Part shown: positions 17,876 through 25,866 of the stretch, piece by piece
Position numbering within the stretch: position 1 is the stretch's first letter
Layout of the letters: every line of letters starts with the position of its first letter
NCBI RefSeq assembly: GCF_037126175.1
Contig: NZ_CP146986.1
Coordinates: 1,516,501-1,580,500, forward strand
Reading direction: 5' to 3'
Source: Pseudomonas sp. RSB 5.4
GTDB taxonomy: Bacteria > Pseudomonadota > Gammaproteobacteria > Pseudomonadales > Pseudomonadaceae
Length of the DNA stretch: 64,000 nucleotides
Notes under the pieces: generated by a model
What the model was told of the DNA's origin: nothing
Seen by the model: the letters and a program-made list of their open reading frames with translations, nothing else
Databases searched by the model: none
Position numbers and translations under genes: made by a program

Positions 17876-18322
17876 ATGGTGACTTTTCTGATTTTTCTGA
17901 TCGCGTGCGGCGCTGCAGCAACTACCGGGGTGATTTTCAAACCCGGTCAATGGTACGAAGGGCTCAATAAACCCGGATTCACCCCGCCCAATTGGGCGTT
18001 TCCGGTGGCCTGGACAATAATCTATCTATTGCTGGCCTGGGCCGGCTATCGCTTGAGCCTGATTCCTGGCAGTCAGACGGTCCTGGCGCTGTGGGCAGCG
18101 CAGATTGCCTTGAACACGTTGTGGACGCCGGTGTTCTTCGGCGCACATCAGGTGGCAGCTGCCATGGTGATTCTGCTGGTGCTGTGGCTGGTGGTCGCGG
18201 CGATGGTGTTCTTGGCGTTGCGCCTGGATTTGATCACCGGGTTGATCATGTTTCCGTATCTGGCCTGGCTGTGTGTGGCGGCGGCGTTGAATTTCTCTAT
18301 TCTGCGCAATAACCGCGGCTGA
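17876..18322 (+). CDS. tspO: TspO/MBR-family tryptophan-rich sensory protein
   Basis: A 148-residue, five-helix membrane protein of the TspO/peripheral benzodiazepine receptor family. Signature residues are visible: FKPGQWYEGLNKPGFTPPNW (about residues 21-40), the VAWTIIYLLLAWAGYR helix and the N-TLWTPVFFG segment (about 80-89). TspO binds porphyrins and links light, oxygen and tetrapyrrole stress. It follows the PAS kinase by 56 bases with AAGGAG as ribosome site, and is probably cotranscribed with it. Confidence 0.93.
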   Translation: MVTFLIFLIACGAAATTGVIFKPGQWYEGLNKPGFTPPNWAFPVAWTIIYLLLAWAGYRLSLIPGSQTVLALWAAQIALNTLWTPVFFGAHQVAAAMVILLVLWLVVAAMVFLALRLDLITGLIMFPYLAWLCVAAALNFSILRNNRG

Positions 18323-18470
18323 TGGCGACAGCTGTCATAACTCCCATTTTTTCTGACAAAAAGGCTTATTTGCAGGCATTCAAAATATCTTTCCAGGCCC
18401 TTGAAAGCGCAGGTCCCCGCTCAGGACGGGGATTTCGCAATGAACAACAGTTCATTACTGAATTAGTGAT

Positions 18471-18499
18471 TTAACTAGGTAGTTACCTATCTATATAAT
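18471..18499 (+). promoter_or_regulatory. Sigma-70-type promoter of gcd with embedded inverted repeat
   Basis: TTAACT at 18471-18476 and TATAAT at 18494-18499 with exactly 17 bases between. The spacer holds a perfect inverted repeat TAGGTA-GT-TACCTA (18476-18489). This is a strong promoter with what looks like an operator between the -35 and -10 elements. Confidence 0.7.
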
Positions 18500-18528
18500 G
18501 CACGCCTCATTTCAACGGGACATTCAAC

Positions 18529-20934
18529 GTGAAGCAGAGTCAACGCCTCTCGGGCATATCAAAATTCATTCTGGTCGGGCTGGGGGTGATCATCGCCCTG
18601 CTCGGCCTGGCACTTGCGGCTGGCGGAGTGAAGCTGGTCAGCCTGGGAGGGTCGTGGTACTTCCTCGTGGGTGGTCTGGTGATGGCCGTTTCCGGTCTGC
18701 TGATCGCTCGCTTCAAGACTGCGGGCGCCTGGCTGTTTGCGGCATTTCTGGTGGGGACAGCGATCTGGGCGGTGAGCGATGCCGGGCTGGTGTTCTGGCC
18801 GGTGTTCTCGCGTCTGTTCATGTTCAGCACCGTGGGTCTGGCGGTGACGCTGGTCTATCCGCTGCTCAAGCGTGCCAACGGTGGTGTTCCGGGTCGTGGC
18901 GCTTACGGCGTTGCCGCTGTCCTGGCCGTGGGACTGGCGGTGGCTGCCGGCAACATGTTCGTTGCGCACCCGACCGTCGCTGCCACCGGCACTGGCCCGG
19001 GCCTGACCCCGGTTGAGCCAGACAAGGCGCAAAAAGACTGGGCGCACTACGGCAATACCGAAGGCGGCAGCCGCTTTGCTGCGCTGGACCAGATCAACCG
19101 CAACAACGTCGACAAGCTGAAAGTGGCGTGGACCTACCACACCGGTGACGTCGCCGAGAGCGATGGCAACGGTGCCGAAGACCAGCTAACCCCGTTGCAG
19201 ATCGGCAACAAGGTGTTCATCTGCACCCCGCACAACAACCTGATCGCGCTGGATGCCGACACTGGCAAAGAGCTGTGGAAGAACGCGATCAACGCCAAAT
19301 CCAAAGTCTGGCAGCGTTGCCGTGGCATGGCCTATTTCGATGCGACCAAGAGCATCGCTCAGCCAAGCAATTCGAGCATCATCGAAGCCAAGCCTGCGCC
19401 GGCTGCCAATTGCCAGCGCCGTCTGCTGACTAACACCATCGATGCCCGCCTGATCGCGGTCGATGCCGACACTGGCGAGTTCTGCCAGGGTTTCGGCAAC
19501 AACGGCCAGGTTGATCTGAAGGCCGGTCTCGGCGACGTGCCGGACAGCTACTACCAGCTCTCCTCCGCGCCGTTGATGGCCGGCACCACTGTGGTGGTCG
19601 GCGGTCGTGTCGCCGACAACGTACAGACCGACATGCCGGGCGGCGTGATCCGTGGTTTTGACGTGATCACTGGTGCCATGCGCTGGGCCTTCGACCCGGG
19701 CAACCCGCAGGATAAAAAGGCCCCGGCCGAAGGCAGCACCTATGTGCGCAGCACGCCGAACAGCTGGGCGCCGATGTCCTACGATCCGGCGACCAACACC
19801 GTGTTCCTGCCGATGGGCAGCTCGTCCACCGACATCTATGGTGTCGAGCGCAGCAAACTCGATCACACCTACGGCGCCTCGATCCTCGCGCTGGACGCCA
19901 CCACCGGTGATGAACGCTGGGTGTTCCAGACCGTGCACAACGATCTCTGGGACTTCGACCTGCCGATGCAGCCGAGCCTGATCGACTTCACCAAGGACGG
20001 CAAAACCGTTCCGGCGCTGGTCATCGGCACCAAGGCCGGACAGATCTACGTGCTCGATCGTGCCACCGGTAAACCGTTGACCGAGGTTAAAGAAGTCCCG
20101 GTCAAAGCCGCGAACATCCCGAACGAACCGTACTCGCCAACCCAGCCGAAATCGGTGGGCATGCCACAGATCGGTGCCCAGCATCTGACTGAGTCGGACA
20201 TGTGGGGCGCCACCCCGTACGACCAGTTGCTGTGCCGGATCGATTTCAAATCGATGCGTTATGACGGCCTGTACACCGCGCCGGGTACCGATAAATCGCT
20301 GAGCTTCCCGGGTTCGCTGGGTGGCATGAACTGGGGCAGCATCTCCACTGACCCGGTGCACGGTTTCATCTTCGTCAACGACATGCGCCTGGGTCTGTGG
20401 ATTCAGATGATCCCGTCGCAGAACAAGGCGCAGGCCTCGTCCGGTGGCGAAGCGTTGAACACCGGTATGGGCGCGGTACCGCTCAAAGGCACGCCTTACG
20501 CGGTGAACAAAAACCGCTTCCTGTCGGTGGCCGGCATTCCTTGCCAGGCACCGCCGTTCGGCACCCTGACCGCCATTGACATGAAGACCCAGAAAATCGC
20601 CTGGCAGGTTCCGGTCGGCACCGTTGAAGACACCGGTCCCCTGGGTATCCGCATGCACCTGCCGATCAAGATCGGTCTGCCGACCCTCGGCGGCACCCTG
20701 TCGACCCAAGGTGGCCTGATCTTTATCGCCGGCACCCAGGACTTCTACCTGCGCGCCCTCAACAGCGCCAATGGCGAAGAAATCTGGAAAGCGCGTCTGC
20801 CGGTCGGCAGTCAGGGCGGCCCGATGACCTACGTTTCGCCGAAGACCGGCAAGCAGTACATCGTCATCACCGCCGGTGGTGCACGTCAGTCGACCGATCG
20901 CGGCGACTACGTGATGGCCTACGCCTTGCCGTAA
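18529..20934 (+). CDS. gcd: Membrane-bound PQQ glucose dehydrogenase
   Basis: An 801-residue quinoprotein that oxidises glucose to glucono-lactone in the periplasm and passes electrons to ubiquinone. Five N-terminal hydrophobic segments (about residues 10-150) are followed by the PQQ beta-propeller: DWAHYGNTEGG near 166, repeated W-motifs such as TGDERWVFQTVHNDLWDFD near 460-478, and a C-terminal propeller closing segment. The GTG start at 18529 fits the usual N-terminus. It stands next to oprB, the glucose porin, giving the direct oxidative route. The promoter at 18471 suggests control by a repressor. Confidence 0.95.
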   Translation: MKQSQRLSGISKFILVGLGVIIALLGLALAAGGVKLVSLGGSWYFLVGGLVMAVSGLLIARFKTAGAWLFAAFLVGTAIWAVSDAGLVFWPVFSRLFMFSTVGLAVTLVYPLLKRANGGVPGRGAYGVAAVLAVGLAVAAGNMFVAHPTVAATGTGPGLTPVEPDKAQKDWAHYGNTEGGSRFAALDQINRNNVDKLKVAWTYHTGDVAESDGNGAEDQLTPLQIGNKVFICTPHNNLIALDADTGKELWKNAINAKSKVWQRCRGMAYFDATKSIAQPSNSSIIEAKPAPAANCQRRLLTNTIDARLIAVDADTGEFCQGFGNNGQVDLKAGLGDVPDSYYQLSSAPLMAGTTVVVGGRVADNVQTDMPGGVIRGFDVITGAMRWAFDPGNPQDKKAPAEGSTYVRSTPNSWAPMSYDPATNTVFLPMGSSSTDIYGVERSKLDHTYGASILALDATTGDERWVFQTVHNDLWDFDLPMQPSLIDFTKDGKTVPALVIGTKAGQIYVLDRATGKPLTEVKEVPVKAANIPNEPYSPTQPKSVGMPQIGAQHLTESDMWGATPYDQLLCRIDFKSMRYDGLYTAPGTDKSLSFPGSLGGMNWGSISTDPVHGFIFVNDMRLGLWIQMIPSQNKAQASSGGEALNTGMGAVPLKGTPYAVNKNRFLSVAGIPCQAPPFGTLTAIDMKTQKIAWQVPVGTVEDTGPLGIRMHLPIKIGLPTLGGTLSTQGGLIFIAGTQDFYLRALNSANGEEIWKARLPVGSQGGPMTYVSPKTGKQYIVITAGGARQSTDRGDYVMAYALP

Positions 20935-20939
20935 GCCGC

Positions 20940-20970
20940 AGCGCCCGTGCTGAACACGGGCGCTTTCTTT
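20940..20970 (+). terminator. Intrinsic terminator after gcd
   Basis: A perfect 10-base stem AGCGCCCGTG/CACGGGCGCT with a five-base loop and a TTTCTTT tail. A second GC-rich stem (20973-20996, GCGCGGCACC/GGTGCCGCGC) follows at once. Confidence 0.85.
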
Positions 20971-20972
20971 GC

Positions 20973-20996
20973 GCGCGGCACCTGAGGGTGCCGCGC
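20973..20996. repeat. GC-rich stem-loop between gcd and oprB
   Basis: GCGCGGCACC and GGTGCCGCGC form a perfect 10-base stem with a TGAG loop. No T run follows, so it is either a structural part of the oprB leader or a 3'-end stabiliser of gcd mRNA. Confidence 0.5.
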
Positions 20997-21037
20997 CGCT
21001 TTCCGATATCGCTACAGATTTGAGCAGGAAGATCTCC

Positions 21038-22324
21038 ATGTTTGGTTTTACTCGCAACGGCTGGGTCAACGGCGTGCTGTTGGGCCTGACCTGCACCACC
21101 CTGCCCGCCTTCGCCGATACCGATTCGAACCTGTTGACCCGCAACACCCTGACCGGCGATTGGGGCGGTCTGCGGCATCAGATGGACGAAGACGGGATCA
21201 AATTCACCGGCGATTACACCGGGGAAATGGCTTACAACGCCGATGGCGGCTTGCACCGCTCCGGCCGTTACTCGCAGAACATCAAGCTCGGCGCGCAGTT
21301 CGACCTGAGCAAGTTGTATGGCGTTGAGAACGCCGGCAAGGTCCAACTGACCATCAACGACCGCCGCGGCAACAGCGCCTCGGAAGACCTCGTCGGCAAC
21401 CGTCTGCCGATCCAGGAAAACTACGGCGGCCTCTACACCCGCCTGACCGAACTCAGTTACGAGCGCAGCCTGTTCACCCCGGCGCTCAACGTGAAACTGG
21501 GTTACATGGCCATGGGCAACGACCTCGGCGGCCTCGACAGCGGCATTCTGTGCAACTTCATGAACGCCGGTTTCTGCGGCCATCCGCTGAACATGTCCGG
21601 CGGCAGTGGCTGGACCAACTACCCCAACGCGCACTTGGGTGTGCGGGTGAAATACGACTTGTCGTCCTCGTGGCAGTTGCGCGTGGCGGCGTTCAATGTC
21701 GATCCCGAGAGCAACGGCAACTCCAGCCGCGCCTGGCATCTGGGCCCAAAACACACCACCGGCACCGTGGTGCCGATCGAGTTGGTGTACAAGCACGCGG
21801 GTGAATTGCCCGGTGAATACAAGGTTGGTTACTACTACGACAGCTCCGACGTGAAACGCATCGGCAGCGACAAAGAAGTGTCCGGCCGTGGCGGGCATTA
21901 CCTGCTGATCGATCAGGCCGTTTGGAGTTCGCAATCGTCCGAGGGCCGCAGCCTGCATGCCTTCGGCCAATACTCGGCGGCCAGCGAAGCGGCTTCGCCA
22001 TTCAGCAAGTGGTACGGCACTGGTCTGGTGTTGTACAAACCGTTCGAAGGTCGACCGCGTGACACCGTTGCTCTTGGCTACGGCCGCGCGGTGCCTAATC
22101 CGCGCAGCCGCGACGTGCAACAGGATGCCGCCATGGCCAACGGCACGCAGTTTCCGAACCTGGACAGTGGCGAACAGTTGATCGAACTCGGCTACGGCTA
22201 TCAGGCCACGCCGTGGCTGACGCTGCGCCCGAACATGCAATACATCATCGAACCGGGGGCGTTTTCCGGGCAGGACATCGACAATGCGTTGGTGTTTGGC
22301 TTGCAGGTTAAAGCTTCACTCTGA
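21038..22324 (+). CDS. oprB: Carbohydrate-selective porin OprB
   Basis: A 428-residue outer-membrane beta-barrel for glucose and other sugars. The signal peptide ends at LPAFA near residue 26. Family features include LTGDWGGLRHQMDEDGIKF near residues 37-56, alternating beta strands, and a C-terminal strand ending in VKASL. ATG 21038 follows an AGGAAG ribosome site. It lies after the gcd terminator, so it must have its own promoter or read-through, and is functionally paired with Gcd in glucose uptake and oxidation. Confidence 0.94.
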   Translation: MFGFTRNGWVNGVLLGLTCTTLPAFADTDSNLLTRNTLTGDWGGLRHQMDEDGIKFTGDYTGEMAYNADGGLHRSGRYSQNIKLGAQFDLSKLYGVENAGKVQLTINDRRGNSASEDLVGNRLPIQENYGGLYTRLTELSYERSLFTPALNVKLGYMAMGNDLGGLDSGILCNFMNAGFCGHPLNMSGGSGWTNYPNAHLGVRVKYDLSSSWQLRVAAFNVDPESNGNSSRAWHLGPKHTTGTVVPIELVYKHAGELPGEYKVGYYYDSSDVKRIGSDKEVSGRGGHYLLIDQAVWSSQSSEGRSLHAFGQYSAASEAASPFSKWYGTGLVLYKPFEGRPRDTVALGYGRAVPNPRSRDVQQDAAMANGTQFPNLDSGEQLIELGYGYQATPWLTLRPNMQYIIEPGAFSGQDIDNALVFGLQVKASL

Positions 22325-22342
22325 GCTTTCTGACGAAACTTC

Positions 22343-22386
22343 AGGCCATAAAAAGCCCGGCGTGATTGCCGGGTTTTTTATGGCCT
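22343..22386 (+). terminator. Large intrinsic terminator after oprB
   Basis: Arms of 19 bases with one G-U-type mismatch around a GTGATT loop. The core is GCCCGGC/GCCGGG with A and T runs on the two flanks, so it could act in both directions. Confidence 0.9.
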
Positions 22387-22490
22387 GCAAATTGTCGTAA
22401 CCAAGATGCTCGGTCGACACCGAACCTTTACCCCCGAACCAGCGTCCGAGCTAGGGCGTTCACGCTTACCGCTCGCCACGAGGTTCCCGT

Positions 22491-23393
22491 TTGAAAGCTG
22501 CCATCGTCAAAAAATACCGTCTGATCATCAAGACCATGGGCTACGTGGGCTGGTCGCTGTTCTGGCTGTTGCTCTGGGACATCGCCGTCACCGTCGACTT
22601 CATGTTGTTCCTCAACGCCAAGATCAACCTGCCGCTGATGCCGCTGACATTGCTCGGTTCAGCGCTGGTGGTGCTGATCAGTTTTCGCAACAGCAGCGCC
22701 TATAACCGTTGGTGGGAAGCGCGAACCCTGTGGGGCATGATGATCAACAGCTCGCGCAGCTTCGCCCGGCAGGTGCTGACGCTGCTGGATGACTCCGATA
22801 GCGAAGTGAATCCGCTGAAGGCGACGCTGTTGCGCCGCCATGTGGCGTATGTAAATTGCCTCGCCGCGCATCTGCAAGGCCAGCCTTGCCCGGAAGAAGT
22901 CCGCGCGTTCATCCCGGCAGATGAGTTCGCCCGCAGCGGCACCACCAACAACTTTGCCAACGACATCCTCACCGGTTCCGCGGCGTTACTGGCCCGGGAA
23001 TACAAGGCCGGGCGCCTCGACAGCATTCGGCTGGCACGGTTGGAATCGACGATGGTCGATCTATCCAACAGCCAGGGCGGGATGGAGCGGATCGCCAATA
23101 CCCCGCTGCCCTACCCTTACGTGTATTTTCCACGCCTGTTTATTTCGCTGTTCTGCCTGATTGTGCCAGTGGGGCTGGTGGAATCGCTGGGCTGGTTCAC
23201 CCCGCTCGCCTCGACGGTGGTGGGCTTCATGTTGCTGGCCATCGAACGCATCGGCACCGACCTGCAAAGCCCGTTTCGCCATAGCGAGCACCAGATCCAG
23301 ATGGAAGCCCTGTGCGAAACCATCGAGAAAAACCTGCAGTCAATGCAGCGTGATTCGTTGGGGGATGTGCACAGGGTTGAAGAACCGGCTTGA
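22491..23393 (+). CDS. Bestrophin-family channel protein
   Basis: A 300-residue protein of the bacterial bestrophin/UPF0187 family, pentameric ion channels of the inner membrane. Two N-terminal helices (about residues 17-60) are followed by the family motif FRNSSAYNRWWEAR at about 65-78, and a late helix pair near 212-255 containing VPVGLVESLGWFTPL. The TTG at 22491 has GAGGTT eight bases before it and gives the normal N-terminus. Bacterial relatives conduct cations; the physiological role here is unknown. Confidence 0.9.
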   Translation: MKAAIVKKYRLIIKTMGYVGWSLFWLLLWDIAVTVDFMLFLNAKINLPLMPLTLLGSALVVLISFRNSSAYNRWWEARTLWGMMINSSRSFARQVLTLLDDSDSEVNPLKATLLRRHVAYVNCLAAHLQGQPCPEEVRAFIPADEFARSGTTNNFANDILTGSAALLAREYKAGRLDSIRLARLESTMVDLSNSQGGMERIANTPLPYPYVYFPRLFISLFCLIVPVGLVESLGWFTPLASTVVGFMLLAIERIGTDLQSPFRHSEHQIQMEALCETIEKNLQSMQRDSLGDVHRVEEPA

Positions 23394-23410
23394 AGACGTG
23401 ATCTGAGGGA

Positions 23411-23433
23411 CGCCAGGGCGTGAAGCCCTGGCG
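23411..23433. terminator. Hairpin between convergent bestrophin and lysine-rich genes
   Basis: CGCCAGGGC and GCCCTGGCG form a perfect 9-base stem with a five-base loop, in the 50-base gap between two convergent stop codons. No long T run; probably serves both genes. Confidence 0.55.
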
Positions 23434-23444
23434 AGTCGCAAGTG

Positions 23445-23687
23445 TTACTTTTTCTTTTTCGCCGGCTTGTCAGCCTTTTTGGAATCCTTGGCCTTTTCCG
23501 GCTTGCTATCGGCTTTTTTTGCAGACTTCTTCGGTTCGGCGTCTTTCTTCTTGTCTTTCTTGTCGGAGGACTTGGAAAGTGCCGAGGCTGCCGCTGATTT
23601 CTTTTCCGGCGCAGACTTTTTGTCTTTCAAGTCCTTGCTGGCTTTCGAAGCATCGTCTTTTTTGCTTTTCTTCTCGTCTTTAGCCAC
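23445..23687 (-). CDS. Low-complexity lysine-rich protein
   Basis: About 80 residues, of which roughly 32 are lysine, with alanine, serine and aspartate making up most of the rest; no aromatic residue is present. The pattern of KK, KKD, AKK and DKK units recalls histone H1-like tails and the C-terminal domain of AlgP. GTG 23687 has GAGAGG eight bases upstream. The protein should be disordered; nucleic-acid binding or nucleoid/polyphosphate association is an inference. It is convergent with the bestrophin gene. Confidence 0.75.
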   Translation of the reverse strand: MAKDEKKSKKDDASKASKDLKDKKSAPEKKSAAASALSKSSDKKDKKKDAEPKKSAKKADSKPEKAKDSKKADKPAKKKK

Positions 23688-23979
23688 GTTGACCACCTCT
23701 CGAAATGTGCCGGTATTGGCACCGGGCCTGTGCGAATGAACACAAGCTGATCGTTAGGCGCGGGCGTTTGGGCGGGGTTCAGATTATTTGACTCGATCCA
23801 GCGCCCTTGACGAAGACCGGCCGCTCAACAAGTTGTCAATAGCACAGTTGTGCGACTGTTCCGCAGATAGCGCAGTGATAGGCTTTTCTGGCGTGACATA
23901 CGCGAATGCCCGATCTGTTCAGAAGGCAGGTCGGGGCCAATGTTTAAGCCCGCTGTCAGCTAACTGAAAGGATTCGAAC

Positions 23980-24249
23980 ATGAAAAAGTCCATGACTACT
24001 CTGGCCATCGCCGCGACACTCGCTCTCGCCGCAACGGTCACAAACGCTGCCGTGCATCCTACGACCATCACTGCTCCACAGACGGTCAAGCAGGCGACCG
24101 CCTCGATTGACACGCCTTTCTCAACACAACAGAAAGCTGGAGAAATCCAGACGGCCAGCCTGGCCAGAAGTTGCTCTGATGAGCGTTATTCCTGGTGGGA
24201 ATTCAGTGGCTGGGAAATAATCGCCTGTCTCGGAAGCGGTCAGTGGTAA
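23980..24249 (+). CDS. Small secreted protein with Trp-rich C-terminus
   Basis: An 89-residue protein with a clear signal peptide (MKKS, hydrophobic stretch to about residue 23, cut near NAA). The mature part of about 65 residues is Thr/Ala/Gln-rich and ends in a Trp/aromatic stretch with two cysteines 18 residues apart (SCSDERYSWWEF ... IIACLG). AAAGGA lies at good distance from the ATG. No family is recognised. It is followed by a 10-base-pair hairpin and appears to be a stand-alone gene. Confidence 0.65.
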   Translation: MKKSMTTLAIAATLALAATVTNAAVHPTTITAPQTVKQATASIDTPFSTQQKAGEIQTASLARSCSDERYSWWEFSGWEIIACLGSGQW

Positions 24250-24263
24250 TTATTCAGACGAGT

Positions 24264-24297
24264 CTGGTGCGTGGCTTATGTGCTGAGCACGCACCAG
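24264..24297 (+). terminator. Hairpin after the small secreted protein gene
   Basis: CTGGTGCGTG and CACGCACCAG form a perfect 10-base stem with a 14-base loop. There is no T run after it. Confidence 0.5.
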
Positions 24298-24334
24298 CGA
24301 CTGTTATAGCCAACTCGTGAATTTGCACACCTGC

Positions 24335-25006
24335 TTACAGGGTTCTACCAATGGCTTGCTCATAACTCGAAAGAAAATGCCGCCACTGCGATTCATCCCA
24401 GAAAGAATGCCGTCTGAGTTGTGGAATGTCGTGACGCGCCGCGCCCATTGCCGTAGCACGACCGCGAGATTTCTCCAAGTCAAGCAGCGCCAGTTCGAAA
24501 TCGAAGTCTGCGTCGGTAATCGACGCCTTGATAAAGATGTGTTTGGAACGCATGCAACCGTGCTGCCATTTGCCCGAGTGCATCCGCGCCAGCATTTGCG
24601 CCAAACGTTCAAGAACTCGCAGATGTTGCTCTGTGGTCAACAGGCTTGCAGTGCCCTGGCTATACCAGGTATCCAGATCGGTGAAGCCGCCCAGATCTTT
24701 GGTAACCAAGACCCCCTGCCATACGCCATCGACTTTTCTCGCGCCATAAAATACCGGTCTTGGCGCATTCACGCCCAGTTGTTCGAGTCTTGAAAGGGCA
24801 ACGCCTTCACGCAATGCGGTGGGTCGGCCAGTGGGGTAACGGAGACTGCGGAACAAATGGCCGGTCTGACGCTTTACGAAAAACGCCTTGTCACCCTGAA
24901 CAACCAACTGGACACCGCTGGTGCCGCTGCGGCGCACATTCGGAGGTTCCACCCACGATCCGTACGTATCCCACCAGAAATCAAACTCATCGCGTGCCCT
25001 GCCCAT
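24335..25006 (-). CDS. InaA/WaaP-type lipopolysaccharide kinase-family protein
   Basis: A 223-residue small protein-kinase-fold protein of the InaA/Kdo-WaaP family. The ATP-site lysine lies in AFFVKRQ near residue 45, the catalytic-loop equivalent in QHGCMRSKHIF near 146-156, and the metal-binding aspartate in ALLDLEKSRG near 173. ATG 25006 is preceded by GGAG; an ATG four codons upstream is possible. Relatives in Pseudomonas are induced by weak acids (inaA) or phosphorylate LPS core heptose. The substrate here is not determinable. Divergent intergenic DNA to 25257 shows no clear feature. Confidence 0.8.
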   Translation of the reverse strand: MGRARDEFDFWWDTYGSWVEPPNVRRSGTSGVQLVVQGDKAFFVKRQTGHLFRSLRYPTGRPTALREGVALSRLEQLGVNAPRPVFYGARKVDGVWQGVLVTKDLGGFTDLDTWYSQGTASLLTTEQHLRVLERLAQMLARMHSGKWQHGCMRSKHIFIKASITDADFDFELALLDLEKSRGRATAMGAARHDIPQLRRHSFWDESQWRHFLSSYEQAIGRTL

Positions 25007-25257
25007 TGTCCGCTCCATTTATTGTAGAAATTTTGTTCGTGCGACATTTGCATGAGGGTCGCAACAGCAGATCAGTCTGTCGGTGGACGTTAATAGTTCC
25101 CTCGTTGTTCGAGGATTTTAGGGTCAGTTTTGGGCTTTTACGCAACTACGTGAAGGAAATTGGCTAGATACGTTGCCGGGAGACCAGCCTGAGACATCAA
25201 CCGTAAAATGCAGGCCGGCGAGATTCGCTACGCGGCAATCGTCAGGTTGGCGGGCCG

Positions 25258-25625
25258 CTACATCCTAGGCCGTTGCAATTTGACCCACTCCTGGACGGTT
25301 GGTCGTTGCCATTGGCCGAACAGGTATTCGGGACTGTCGGCAAGTAGCGTTTGTGCGGCACCGAACAGCTTGCGCGCTGCCGACTCGGCGAACGACGACA
25401 AGGGCTTTGATTTGAGTCCATAAAACACAACCAATGTGGATCGCTCCTGGCGAATGGGCAACAGATCACTGCGCACCCATGCCTGGACTTGTCGTGCCTT
25501 TACACGCAGCCAAAGGTCTTGTGGGTACACCGGCGACTGAGGGAAAACGTCTTCCAGGTACTCAGTGATCGCCGACGATTCAGACAAGGCGAAGTCGCCG
25601 TGCACAAGAGTAGGTACTCGCTGGG
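25258..25625 (-). pseudogene. Glutathione S-transferase (YfcF-like) remnant
   Basis: On the minus strand the frame contains QRVPTLVHGDFALSESSAI and then KARQVQAWVRSDLLPIRQER, typical of the middle and C-terminal domain of YfcF-type GSTs. The first 55-60 residues with the N-terminal thioredoxin part are missing; at the 5' side the frame runs into DNA encoding a permease on the other strand. Near the C-terminus LFGQWQRPTVQEW joins two segments that are normally some 30 residues apart, so an in-frame internal deletion is likely. No start codon with a ribosome site belongs to it. Probably non-functional. Confidence 0.7.
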
Positions 25626-25860
25626 TCGTCGCGGCGATGCGCCGAAAGCGCTGAAGGCGACTTCCGCGGCCGGTGTGCCACGCGCCGCCGTCATCGCCAG
25701 CACCGTGCTCGGCGCGTCGATCACCGTGTGGAGCTACTTCATGCCCGCCGGGCTGTTCGAGTTCCTGCTGGCCAGTTCCGGGGCGATTGGCTTGCTGGTG
25801 TACATGGCGATTGCGGTGTCGCAGCTGCGCATGCGGCGGATATTGCAACAGCGCAAGGTC
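25610..25860 (+). pseudogene. Internal fragment of an amino acid permease (GabP/APC type)
   Basis: Plus-strand codons give SLGRRGDAPKALKATS, then a helix, then LASSGAIGLLVYMAIAVSQLRMRR, which is the late-middle part of GabP-like amino-acid/polyamine/organocation permeases. Neither the start nor the C-terminal helices are present: the left edge abuts the GST remnant and the right edge abuts the stop codon of the ABC exporter. It is a scar of about 250 bases from a rearrangement. Confidence 0.75.
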
Positions 25861-25866
25861 GGTGGG

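Noticed and set aside
19186..21147. A 653-codon minus-strand frame opposite gcd
   Set aside because: Antisense to an unmistakable PQQ glucose dehydrogenase; the translated product has no domain character.
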